64,000 nt of DNA, from contig OX377202.1 in the NCBI GenBank assembly GCA_947396885.1, positions 64,452,643 through 64,516,642 on the forward strand, read 5' to 3'. Below the pieces are notes generated by a model that saw only the letters and a program-made list of their open reading frames with translations, was not told the DNA's origin and ran no database searches. Every line of letters starts with the position of its first letter. Position 1 is the stretch's first letter. The position numbers were made by a program, and so were the translations under genes. The DNA comes from Heligmosomoides polygyrus polygyrus. Its lineage: Eukaryota; Nematoda; Chromadorea; Rhabditida; Heligmosomidae. Positions 34,301-46,300 of the stretch are shown piece by piece.

Positions 34301-37300
34301 ATGTAGTTCGCTAAGACGTGATAGGTGCATGCTAACCACATTAAAACCTGTACTTCAGATAGCCCTTCTTCAAGAGGAGATGGACAACGTGAAGGTTCGC
34401 TACGAGGCCAAGCTTAAGGATATGCGCGATAAGGTCGTCGAGAAGCAGGAAAGGGTGCTCCTTCTCGAAGAACAGATCCGATCTATTGCGTACGGGACCC
34501 AGAAGCCGATCCCACTCAAAGCCGTGGTAAGTGAGTAAATTTGGCGATCTGCAGGTATTGTATTTATTTATGGTCATTTTTCATTCAGTTCTGATTACTG
34601 CAATAGACTCTCTTCCTATGTGTTCCAATGACATTTAATAAGACATCGCTATTTTTCGGATTTAAACTCGTCGTATTTTGAGCAACAGAAGTAACCAGAG
34701 CTAGATCACAATCTTCTAGTACATGTTGGAGCTACAAGCACGACTAATCCAACAGACTGCACACGTAGATTCACAAAGCGTTGAGCCCTTCTGTGCAAGA
34801 AAAGCAGGGCAACCATAATCTCCCTGCGGAATTATTTCAACTAAATTGGTCGTGATGCTTCAGCAGCAGACAAAAGTGCCTCCAATTTCCGTCATGAGCA
34901 AGTCACTTTATCGGCCAGCAATCTAGGCTTTCCAGGAAGCCAAGGAGGAGCTCTCAACGGACTTGTCCATAATGTTCACTTCGATCAACATCTCCGACGA
35001 GTATGTCGCTGCCGTTGGCGTTTGCCCTGCTTACTTCCTCTCGCTCGAGTTCTTCGACTTTGAACTGCAAACGACTCCAATTCTCACAAAGCAGACGACC
35101 ACGCTCGACTTCACTACCATATACAGTGTGGTGGTTTCCAACCTCTTTGTACACTACATTGAGTCGGTATGCGTCTTGCTATCCTTTCATTAATAGTTCT
35201 TACTATAGTTCATGGTTATATGTTGGTTTAGAACGGCATCATAATAGAGATGTACTCTCCTCAGAACGCCAACTACACGTTGCTGGCAGCCGGAGTGGTG
35301 AATCTGAAGCCGCTAATTCAGGTATGCTGATTGCTCAACCAGAAGGGCAGTTTCTGTTTGGCTCGCTGGACACAGGACTTATGGTATTTGGTATGTACTT
35401 ATTCACGAGTGCTCCGTTACGCATATCGGCGTGCCTCGCACTTGTGCGCTTCGCGCGTTGTTGCAGCCGATTTTGTGACTAGCTTATGACCCATCGCTTA
35501 ACGGATTATTGTATACTCAGGTAATTCGAGGGGAGGTCAGCCGTGGAAAATCTCGACTTGCTCTGGAACACTGCCTTGTCTCAACCGAAGCACAAGCGCA
35601 GGAGAGTCGGGACATCACCGTGACTCACTGCGCAAATCCTCATCTTTGGGCTAGGCGAGTCGCCCCGTAGAGACAGGACTAGCCCAGGACATGGATATGA
35701 AAGCGATCGGACCTGGCCTGATCCAAAATCCATCCACGCCAAAAAATTAATAATGAGTAATAATCATCATATACTATACAGGGTGTCTCAAAAAAAAAAA
35801 ACAACGTATACACTGTTTGAAAAGTTATAACTTTGTTCGTAGTGATATGAGCGATATGGAATGCGCCATGCACTCGTCTGAAATTTTCCATTTTACACTC
35901 GCTTGATTGTGTTTTGCTTCAATACATGTTATAATTTCTTCACAAAGGTTGTCAAGTTCAAAACGCTAAAAGAAGCACAGCACAGGTTGTGACCAAGTAG
36001 CAACAAGATTGTAACAGGCATTCAGCCCATGCACAATCAATCGAGTCTGGAATGCGAGGTTTCAGGCAGGAGCATGGCACAACCTTGACTATTTACACGC
36101 CACAGTGATCCCGTCGCCCTGCGCTTTCATGTGAGACTCAAATGTCTCCAAGTGCTTTACTAGCAGCAATGTTACAACCCTTCACATAGTACCTTTATTT
36201 TTAGAATGCTCTCCATTCTCCGCAAGCTATAATGTATAATTAAGCTTTGCTCTCTAAAATAAGCACAAATCAATCGAAACGGCCACTCCGTGAAGAAATT
36301 ATAACACGTATTCAAGTGAAATACAATCAATCGAGTGTAAGGGCCTCTACAGAGTCTCGCGGCAGCACCCCGAGAACTCGTCCATATTACCCCGGTCGCA
36401 GTGGGACCCACGCTGCCACTGTGGTGGAAGCCGCGGCGCGGACGAGTTGTCGCGGAGCCGCCGCACGCAAAGGTCCCCGAGGGCTGCCGCAGTTCACGGC
36501 GGCTCTCACCCGCAGCGCCAGGAACTGCGGGTGAGACCCGCCGGAGGGCGTGATAGAAGGGTGTCCATTATGGTTCATCTATTCTAAACATTTTTAAAAC
36601 GAATCTACATGCTAGGGATAAAGTGGGTTGGTGCATAACTTCTGTTCATAAAGGAGCTTGACAACCATCAGTATAATCCCGTTACTGTCGACAAATGGAG
36701 GTGTATGGAATCCTGCACTCAAAACATAACGCAAAAAAAACTTTAGCACGATATTAGGTGACCTTAATTGCACTGAAAATTTCCGTGGCCTTCCAGTCAC
36801 AAGTTAGTCGTCTGAGGTTTAGGGAAAACCTTGCACAGAAATGCAACAACAAGGCAGACCGTTCTTTTTAGTATCCCACCATATGAGCAATAACTGCATC
36901 GGACAGACTTCCCTGACTCAACAAGGCATCGGGGGGGGGGGGGGGGGGGGAATGCTGTCATCACAAAGGCTACCACATTATCTTCGAGCTGCTTGTCAAG
37001 CGAGGAAGTTTTAGTGAGGGTAGATCGACAAAAGTGAAAGCAAGCACAAAATGGCACAGAACTGTTGAGTTACAAGAAGTGTTCTATTAAATTTTGGGGC
37101 TTAGATTCAAGAACTCCTAACTTAACTCAGAAAACGCTTCTTCACAAAAGAAAAAGCGTTTTCCTTACGACATCTTTCACATTCCCAGAGGTCGCAACTG
37201 CCGGCAAAAATACGCAGTATTGCGTACAGTAACCCTCGCAGAGCCGCACCACCCGCCGTTGTCATGGCGGGTCCGCGGCACCCGCAAGACTCTGCTGCCG

Positions 37301-40300
37301 GCCTAAAACGGAAACTTTCAGACGAGTGCATGGCGCATTCCATGCCTCTCATATGTCAGAAAATTTCTACTTTCTTAAGCTTTCAAATGAGCCCTTAGCT
37401 TCTTCAGTACCTTCATACGAACAAAGTTATAACTTTTCAAACAGTGTATACATTTTTTTTGAGACACCCTGTATAATAACGCGCTAAGCGCTGAGTCATA
37501 CTATCGAGCGGTACCGCCGCAGAAATCCTACTATACATAAAGGAGCAGAGTGTGTGCGTGCGTGTTTCCGTCCGTCACAACTGGAGTGGGGGTTGCCTGG
37601 CGGTTCAGTAGACGTTCCAAACCGTCGGCAACCGTGCATGGCGAACCGTAGACGTGCCGAACACCTCGGCAAACGTGCATGGCGAACCGTAGACGTGCCG
37701 AACACGTCGGCAACCGTGCATAGGCATTTAGATGATCATCGATGAAAGGCCTTCACAGCGGGGGGGCAATCGATATCGATCGATATTATCGATTTTTTGT
37801 GGATGTCGTTCAAGCGGCACGAAACTTCAGCCCAGAGGGTAATCAAGGTCGCTGAACAGGAATCCGAAGTTAGTTTTTGAACTGTCGATCGCCATCAATC
37901 TATATTGGGCAAGTTATCGTTTTTGTAGATGTCGTCCATTTTTTTCGCTTTTTTTCTAACTTGACCTAATCGACATAGTTAAGATGTTCTTCCTGAGGAA
38001 GCCATGACATAGGTGGCAGCTACAGTTGATGATGAGAAGTTATTGCCACGGCAGAGTCTTCAAGAAGCCGTCGGTACGGCCGAGAGGCCGCACCGCACGG
38101 ACGGCTGGTTATTCATAAAAAGGGAGAAAATCGAGTGGAAAATGGGGGAAAGTTACGGACGAATATAGCGAAAATACCCAGACGTCTTCTCCCTGCCTGG
38201 GAACTTCAGCCCTAGTTCAATCGAGGTCGGTGAACACGAATCTGAAGTTTGTTTTTGAAGTATCGGTCGCCATCAATCGATATTGATCAAACTACCGATT
38301 TTTTGCGGGTGTCGTTCAGTGGATCGGAAACTTTATCCCTGGGTGAAGTTCGTTTTTGAAGTATCGATCACCGTCAATCGATACTGATCGAACTACTGAT
38401 CGCGAAAATAGCGGAAAATATACAGACGTTTTCTACGTGCCAGGGGATTCAGATGACGTGTGGAAAACGTCGCATGACGTGCATGGGACCCAGAAGACGT
38501 GCCAAAAACGTCGATCAACGTGTTTGTGGATTCAAGTAGAAGTGCCGAAGATGTCGTCTAATGTGCGTGGGTATTCAGAAGGCGTGCCGAAGGCGTCGTC
38601 CGCTAAGGGGGACCATTGAGGGGCACCAGTACCAGTAATGGGAGACCGTTTCACTAAGGGAGAACCAGTAGTGTGGAACCAATAGATCGCCCTATCCTAC
38701 TATATTCTGTACGTACTGCGAGCCTTTTGTACTGTAACATCGCGCGAAGCGAGGCACGCCGATAATAAATAATGGCAAAAAATTCCTCTGTGACGTCAAG
38801 GCTATTGAGAGGGGACGGATCTCCTGCTATAGAATTGTTGGGTCCTTCTTTATGGAACCCCAGAAAAAAAGCTTCCATTCTTCCGCTGAAGGCTATCGAT
38901 TGACTGGAATCGCTCTGAAATCCTGCTTTCCGTCGTCTCTTCTTGCCTAGCGATTTTTCAATTTTTTTTGCACAGCTGTCCCACTGGTATCCTTCCAGCG
39001 TTTATCTGAGTAGTGTGATTCTCCCTCCTTTCATTCAATGATCAAATGAAAGAAAAGAGTCCGGAATTCGCGGGAATAGCACAAGGAAGGTTTTTAGAAA
39101 GGATCTAAAAGTCGTCTGGTCGGCGAATTGAAGTTGCTAGCCGTTGACTCTGGGGCAGTTATCGCAACTTTGAAGTACGAACTCAACACCACCGAGCAGT
39201 TGGGAAAAGCGATAACAAACTTCCAGGTACCTCAAATTGAACTTATGGTGACAACATTAGGGAGAGGTGTGGTTAAAACCTGCAATCATTCAGGCAGCCG
39301 AGGCCGCCCAGAAGGTGCTACCGATTGAGATTCCTTACGAAAGTGGTGCGTTCGAGGTGCTCACCGTCATGGTTCACAGATGTACGGGTCTCGACAAACT
39401 AAGAAGAGGTTTGCTTCAAGGACAAAAGAAGATCGCGAAACTACGCTGGACGAGGACCCAGTTCCTGCCTCCTCGGTTTATTAGTTTTCTAAGCTGGTTG
39501 ATTCCATGAATATTCTGTAGCTCACACTTTCTCCCGCTTCACACCCTGGGTTATTCCGTCCTTTTTCTCATCAAGCTAAAGACGGAGCGTAAGCGTCGAC
39601 ATGAAGTCTGCGGTTTTAGGCGAGTTGGAAGTCTGTGTCATCTACGAATTCTTTTCGTTCTCGCCCTATTTCACGAGCTATGTGACGTCTTCCAAAACAG
39701 CTGAATTCAATTCAAAACGAGACTGGAGTCTGCCCTCCGATGCGCTGCAGTCATACCTCACAGAGACGGTCGGTTCCCTTGCTGCCCTTCAACGCTGTCT
39801 CTCTTCAGTTTCTTATGGCACTTCCTTTAGGAGATAACATTTTTCCTGTTCGAAAATCGTGCAGAGAGCAGTGAAGAAAAAGATGGAGTTCTAGCCATGC
39901 TGTCTCTGCCGCTCGTTCCGTTGACACAAAATAAACCCATCAAGGGGTCTTTCGAAATGGTCAAGGTTAGAAAATTCTGATATAACAGTTAGTGCTCGAT
40001 AAGTTCTCTGAACATGTGATTATTGATATCTACTAGTATTTTTGGAAGTCGACGTTATGAGTTTTCAAACTCTTCTTGGAATACCTTCGCAAGCCAGATG
40101 CACTTTAAAGGCCTCGTAAATTCTAGCTACCTCGTCGCTGCAGCGACTAACCTAGTTTTGTGTAGGTGTGTGCCCACACTGTCATAAGCGCCCGCCGTGA
40201 TGATAATATGGTAAGGACAAGGCGAATTCTGTCTGAAGCATATCATCATTTTCATTAGCGTCTGTCCCGCTTGGTCCGGGGTCCGCTCTTCTGGTGTGGT

Positions 40301-43300
40301 GACGCCAATTCTCCCGATCAAATACTTGATTGGAATGCACACCAGCCATCTTTAAGTCCAAGTGCAACGTATCTAGCCAATGTTGCTTCGGTCGTCCCCT
40401 GGGCCGCTGTCCAGGGACCTCAAGGTTCAGGGCAATCTACGGACGGTGTCATCTTTAACGCGAAGGACGTAGCTGTATCATCGAAGACGAGCTTCGCGCA
40501 GCTTCTCGGCTATCGTGGTGACACCAAACCTCTGTCGTATGGTGTCGTTGCGAACGCGGTCCAAACGCGTACTCCAGCAGTTCACCGCACCATTTTCGTT
40601 TCCACTACACTGAGGCGGCTTTCAATTTCCTTCGTCACGGGTCAGCACTCAGCACCGTACGTCGCTACTGGGCGGACGACTGTTCTATAAACCTTCGATT
40701 TGAGGTGCTCAGGTGCCGAAGAGCACCCCAGTCAGCGAGCGCCATTTGGAATCACTGCACTTACACACGCATTCACCTCCACCTTTAGGCTTCCATCGGA
40801 CGTGATTGTTGGTCCGAGATACTTTAGAGATGTAACTCATGAGAGCTCAGTGCCATTGATCTTAATAGATCCGTGCTCACCACATCCGTCTTTTTGACGT
40901 TTAGCTTGAGACCGAACAATGGCAAGCGAACGCACCACGCCTGTGCCTGTCGCTCGAGTTCGGTTTTATCTTCACATGCAAGCGATGCGTCATTGGCATA
41001 CAGCAACGTCCAAGGAGCTGAGTTTTGGAGATCTCGTGTAATTGCATCCATGACGACCACGAAGAACAGTGGAGAGAGCGCAGACCCCTGGTGCACTCCG
41101 ACCGAGATTGGAAACACCATCGAGGTACCCGCTGGCGCTCGCACTCGACTCCTTGGGCAAGAGTACAGAATGCGCACCCAATTAATAAGCTTTCGAGGAA
41201 TACCATGTTCTCGCAACGCGTACCATATAACTTCTCGCGGAACGCGGTCGAAGGCCTTCTCCAAGTCCAGGAAGGCAAAATGCACCGTTTCTGTTTCTTG
41301 CCGTGCTTCTCTAGCAGAAGACGTACGGCGTGAATGGGATCAACGGTGCCACAGCCAGAGACGAAACTACACTGATTCGTGGAAAGCTTGACGACATCCC
41401 GGATACGTCCATCGACAATTCGCCCAAAGATTTTCACGGTGTGCGAAAGTAGGCGAATCGGACGGTAGCTAGCGCAGTCCGCAGGGCTGCCCTTCTTCTT
41501 CCAAATCAGAGTAGTCGTGCTTTGCTGCCAACTTTCAGGCACTTTCTTTTCAGCAACAACCTGATTGAAAAACTCTGTCAGCCAGTCAGCAGGGCACCAG
41601 CCCTTCCACTGCCACCGGTCGACCGGCAGGTCATCAGCACCAGTCACGTTGCCTGACATCATCTTCCTCAAGGCTGCCTCAGTTTCGCTCACTGTGATCT
41701 TCTGAACGGGACCGTGTACAGGTGAAGCAAAAGGAAGAGCGGGATGGACAAATTCAACATTTGAGATTTTCTCGAAGTAGTCGTGCCATCGCATCACAGC
41801 CTTCTTACGATACATCAGAAGATGACCGTTCTCGTCGTTAATGCCGAAGAACTTCTCGATGTCTTCTGCTTGGCGACAGCAAGCTTTGGCGAGGCGGTAA
41901 GGATAACGCTCACCATCGCGCGTCTCCAGTTTTTCACTCACATCAGCGTAGTGTGCGGCATTAGCAGCGGCCAGTGCCTTCTTTGCCGCCTTCTTCGCTT
42001 CTCGAAAATTCCGCCAATTCTCGGCTATTTTATCACCGATAAACACGTGATATAGCTGTTTCCTTTCTCGGACTTTTTCTCCGACATCGTCAGTCCACAG
42101 CCTTGCCTGCTTGTCGACCCAGCGTCGACCAGGCTTCGTTGTGCCAGGTTCGAAGCGTGCAGCAAGAGTTATCGCATCGGTAGCATCCTTCCAGGTTTCG
42201 TCGACGTCGCCACCGTCGGAAACCGCATACAAGAAATAACTGCCGCTTCCTTCTGTTTCAGTCGCCACCATTTGATTCTAGCCGTCCCGCAGCACTCGAC
42301 ACGCTTACACCTCGGAAGTATGATCCTCAGCGAGCAGACTAGTGGACGATTTTGCGTGGCAACCGTCTCTAAGGCACGATCTTCGCGTTTGTGACAAGGC
42401 CTTGGTCGCGACGCCTAACAAGGACATAGTCAATCTGTGTTTTGGCGTTCCCGCTATAAAACGAGATGAGGTGGGAGTCACGCTTTCTAAATTTGGTGTT
42501 CACGATGGTGAGGTCATGTGAGTCTGCGTATTCAAGTATACGCTCACCATCGGCGTTGCGTGACTCATAGCCAAAACCACCATGACAGCTGTAGCCGTCT
42601 TTCGCTGCTCCCACGTTACCATTAATGTCACCTGCCACAACAATCATATCTTCTGACGGCACTTCCGCTGTTTTCTCATCAAGCAGGGACCAGAACTCGT
42701 CCTTGGTTTGTTAGAAGCAACCTGTCGGCGGAGAATACGCGGAAAAGAAATGACATCCTCGCTCTTTTGCAGCGACAACAATCTTCATCAAGCGGTCATC
42801 GAAACGTTCTACGCTTGCAATCGCGTCACGGATACGTTCGGAGACGATCATACCGACACCAATGGTGGTCCGGGGACTGCCGCACAGAACGGCCTTGAAG
42901 CCGCGGCCAATGTCCCTCGACTTGCTGCAGGACCACCTCGTCTCCTGCATCGCACAGAAATCTATCTTTCTTCGCTCCATTGTTTCTGCCAACTCGCACG
43001 AGTGGCCCGTCAACGTACCCTTATTCAACGTTGCTACGCGGATCTTGCCTACGTTACGGGACTTTCGGACTAGTTCAGTTGCCGTCCGATGCCGTCCTCA
43101 CACCAGGGATCCTTGCATACTTCTCACACTCGCCGGGCTCTGCGAGTTCGCGTCGGCTGCCGCGGCCGTAGCATTATCTCGATAATTCTGAAATGTCATC
43201 GACCATATGATGTGACACAGAATGATCGTAGGCCGGCCTGTCACTAGGGCCTATCGCCTGCATTGTCTGTGTTTGGCTGGGCTCGCAAAGCAAGCAGTTT

Positions 43301-46300
43301 CCAGTGGCACCACGTGGAGGAACGGACATCGCTACCTGTCTGAAGCACCTATTGTCGCAAAAAAACGAAACCTATCGATTTAAAGAGAGGTTGCGAGCCT
43401 CATCTAAGCCGAAAGCTTCCCAAAGGCCTATTGGTCATCTACTGAAGTAGTTGCGAGTTTTAGTCAACTGTTACATTCGGCGTACCTTAGTAATATCTGG
43501 AGGTACTCTAACTGCCAGAACTGTTTGGAAGGGCAATCTTTTCATTCGTCAGGCTTTGGCGCTGATTTTATTTTGAAACATGTGGTCATGAAAACAAACA
43601 TCTCATTCAGGCCGATGGCTCAGACTGTGGAGTGTACCTGGATGTGACCGTTATGTGGAAACTCGCGCTAACGTCAGTGGCCGACAGAACGCCTGCTTCT
43701 GGTGCACTGAAGACTCCGCCAAAGAAGGTTTGAGGCAGTGGCTGTCTGCATTCATTGGAAAATCCAACAGGGTTATCTCCACAATATTTAGGAGTCGCCG
43801 CTTGAAACTCGACCGGCAGTGCCTGCGCAGGTTTCTGTCGATTTAATCCGTGAAGGCAGTTCATCACTAGACGACGAATATTCACCGGTTTCGCTAGTCA
43901 GCCCGAACATACCCTCAGTGGCTGAAAGCGACGAAAGAGAAGTTCCGGCTTCGGAACAACAGGAGTGAGTTGACCGAACATCAAGAGATAAACTTCGGCG
44001 CTGAACTGGCCTAACCTAACCAGTAAGCAAATGCTCGCAACAGGACGAGTACTGTTACACTGAAGAGAAAGGGAGAAAGAATGAGGAGAACGGTGAAGGA
44101 AAGGGGAAAATGAGACGATCCTAGTTATGAAATGAACCAAGGGAGAGTGAGTAAGGAAGAGAAGAAATGGCCAATACAGTAGGACACGGGTCCATCGTTC
44201 TGCTATTTCTGCTCTGGAGATGAGCGAGGGATGAAATTCTGAGACGTGTATAACGGACAATTTTCCCAAAAACCGCTGGGTAACAAAAAAAAAACGGATC
44301 ACCAACAAACAGGGAAAGTAACAATGGGTTTCCATTTTCAACAGTGACATAAGTGCATTGTTGAGAATAAGCCACTTCTAACCCTACTATTAGTGGCGAA
44401 AGCGTGGTAGCGCAATTGGAGGATGTATCATCTGTCGCGTGGTCCGATTGCAGTTTCCTTGTTTGGATTTCTCACCCAGGCCAACCATACCTTCCATTTC
44501 TCTGGGTGCGTGAATTGGTACCAGACGCGTCGTCTGGGACGGGTAATACGCTGACTTGTCCATCGCGTCGCATTCTTCAGTGCCATGAAGGGACAATAGA
44601 GCTTAAGAGTGCTGGTCCGAGGATCATTTCATACTACGGAGATTTTGAAAGATAGTTGGAAGACGACGAGAAGGTTGCGTGAACAGCCCAACTGACCGTA
44701 TGGTCATATTGTCAACACCTCTAAATAACTTTGTTGTAGATTGTTGTAAAGGTATTGATCCTTGTATGGGTAATTCTTGAAATGGGCGCGTGGAGCGCAG
44801 TCGGAGGAGGCGCGACTGTCGCGTGCACCCGACACCAGGTTCCTGGTTCGGATTTCCCGCCCAGGCCAACCAAGCCTTCCATCCCTCCGGGGTCGGTGAA
44901 TTGGTACCAGACTTGTCTGGGAAGGATGAAGCGCTGACTTGTTCATCGGCTGGCCACCGCAAGTCATTGTATGGCCAAATACGCATTCATGTCGCCTCCA
45001 CGACATCCCGTAGAAGTAGAATGCGCTGGCGCATCCCAGAAGGGATTGAGTAACGCCGTCCTTTATCCTTATCCTTTATGGGTAATTCTTCTTCGCCTTC
45101 TCTCGACTTCTTCAGTCTATGGAAAAGAAGGCTGCGTCCTAACATCATCGGGATGCATAACATAACCTTTGTGTAACGGCCTTGGTTTCATAGCTTGTCG
45201 AGGACTGTTACTGTTGTTGAACATAGTCCCAGTGGAGAAGTTTCATCGAAAGCACCAGAAAACGTAATGAATGGTGCGTTTAAAACCCCGCTATGGATTG
45301 ATGGTTGGTGGTTTGGTATGGTTGGTTTAGTTCAACGGCACCATATGGATTTTCAAGAAAAGGGATCAATGCTTTAACATTACGGACATATCTCCACTCT
45401 TGGTGAAAACCAGAAATAAAGCTTTTAGAAATCGCTCTCACAAAAATAACAAATTATACAACAACACAGCCCTCCAATGTAGTATTCTACCTCTATTTCT
45501 CCTTCTGCTCTTATTCGTTTTCTGCGGCATTTGTTTGACGTTTTGCGAGTACCTTTCACTAAAACGATACTGTCGTCGCATGCAGCCAAATCCAACATGC
45601 TCCACTCATAGTACCACAGGGGGTACACAAAAGTTGGCGCCAATCAGATCTGAAATGCACCAGCCGAGCCTTCCCTCCCACCATCAAGAATAAGTGATAT
45701 ATGTAGTGAAGACAGTTTAAAAGGGTATTGACGGTGACGCATGTCACTCCTACAAGATGCTCTAGAACCCAACGGCAGGGGTGAACCGAATACACGAACA
45801 CATGATTCTGGAGACGGACTTTTCCTGCAAACCGGCCCATCACAGCAACATGCATGTCACGTCAAAACAACCGCATCAAGAACATCTTCAGCTAGCCCTC
45901 CCCGCCCCCGCTCAGAAGTGACTGGCTTCGCCCAGTCAGCCTGACAAGTGTGCCAGGATTAAACGACAATGGATAAAGGACGACGTTACTCAATCCGTTT
46001 TTGGATGCGCCACGCATTCTACTTCTACGGGATGTCATAGAGGCCATATGAATGCGTATTTGGCCGTACAATGACTTGCGGTGGCCAGCCGATGAATAAG
46101 TCAACGCTTTATCCTTCCCAGACAAGTCTGGTACCATTTCACCGACCCCAAAGTAATGGAAGACTTGATTGGCTTGTGCGAGAAAACCGAACCAGGAGCC
46201 TGGTATTGAGTGTAGGCGACAGCCGTCACCTTCTCCGACTGTGCTCCACTCGCCCTGCTAGGCAGCCCTATGCTTAGGAGACGACACACAAAGAACGATC

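Larger units (their letters stand above)
37526..38770 (+). mobile_element. Candidate non-autonomous Helitron-like element
   Basis: Begins TCCTACTATACATAAAGGAG (37526-37545), followed by gtgtgtgcgtgcgtg and tccgtccgtc, a layout reminiscent of Helitron 5' ends. It contains two arrays of the 43-bp minisatellite and ATCGAT-rich repeats (37790-38410). A GC hairpin-prone segment (cgcgcgaagcgaggcacgcc, 38743-38762) lies near its right end, but a canonical CTRR terminus was not found. The same start word plus minisatellite recurs at 9353-9798. There is no coding capacity. The Helitron assignment is inference. Confidence 0.4.
40241..43335 (-). mobile_element. Full-length RTE-II insertion in intron 17, antisense to host gene
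   Basis: A 3095-bp element with the 12-bp duplication ctgtctgaagca at 40229-40240 and 43336-43347. The 5' end lies at the right, where the sequence stops at the same point as in the other two leader copies. The 3' end at the left has gaaaatgatgata-type repeats. This copy defines the complete RTE-II structure: leader of about 0.3 kb, endonuclease, then reverse transcriptase. Confidence 0.93.

Noticed and set aside
34921..35482. 159-codon frame at 35003-35482 as a separate gene
   Set aside because: It overlaps C2 exons 12-13 in another frame and reads through their donors; the RPGRIP1L motif is in the frame I annotated.
45400..45693. 97-codon frame with a leucine-rich membrane-like segment inside intron 19
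   Set aside because: Only a hydrophobic stretch supports it. There is no homologue, neighbouring exons or clear start context, and it lies in repeat-rich intron.
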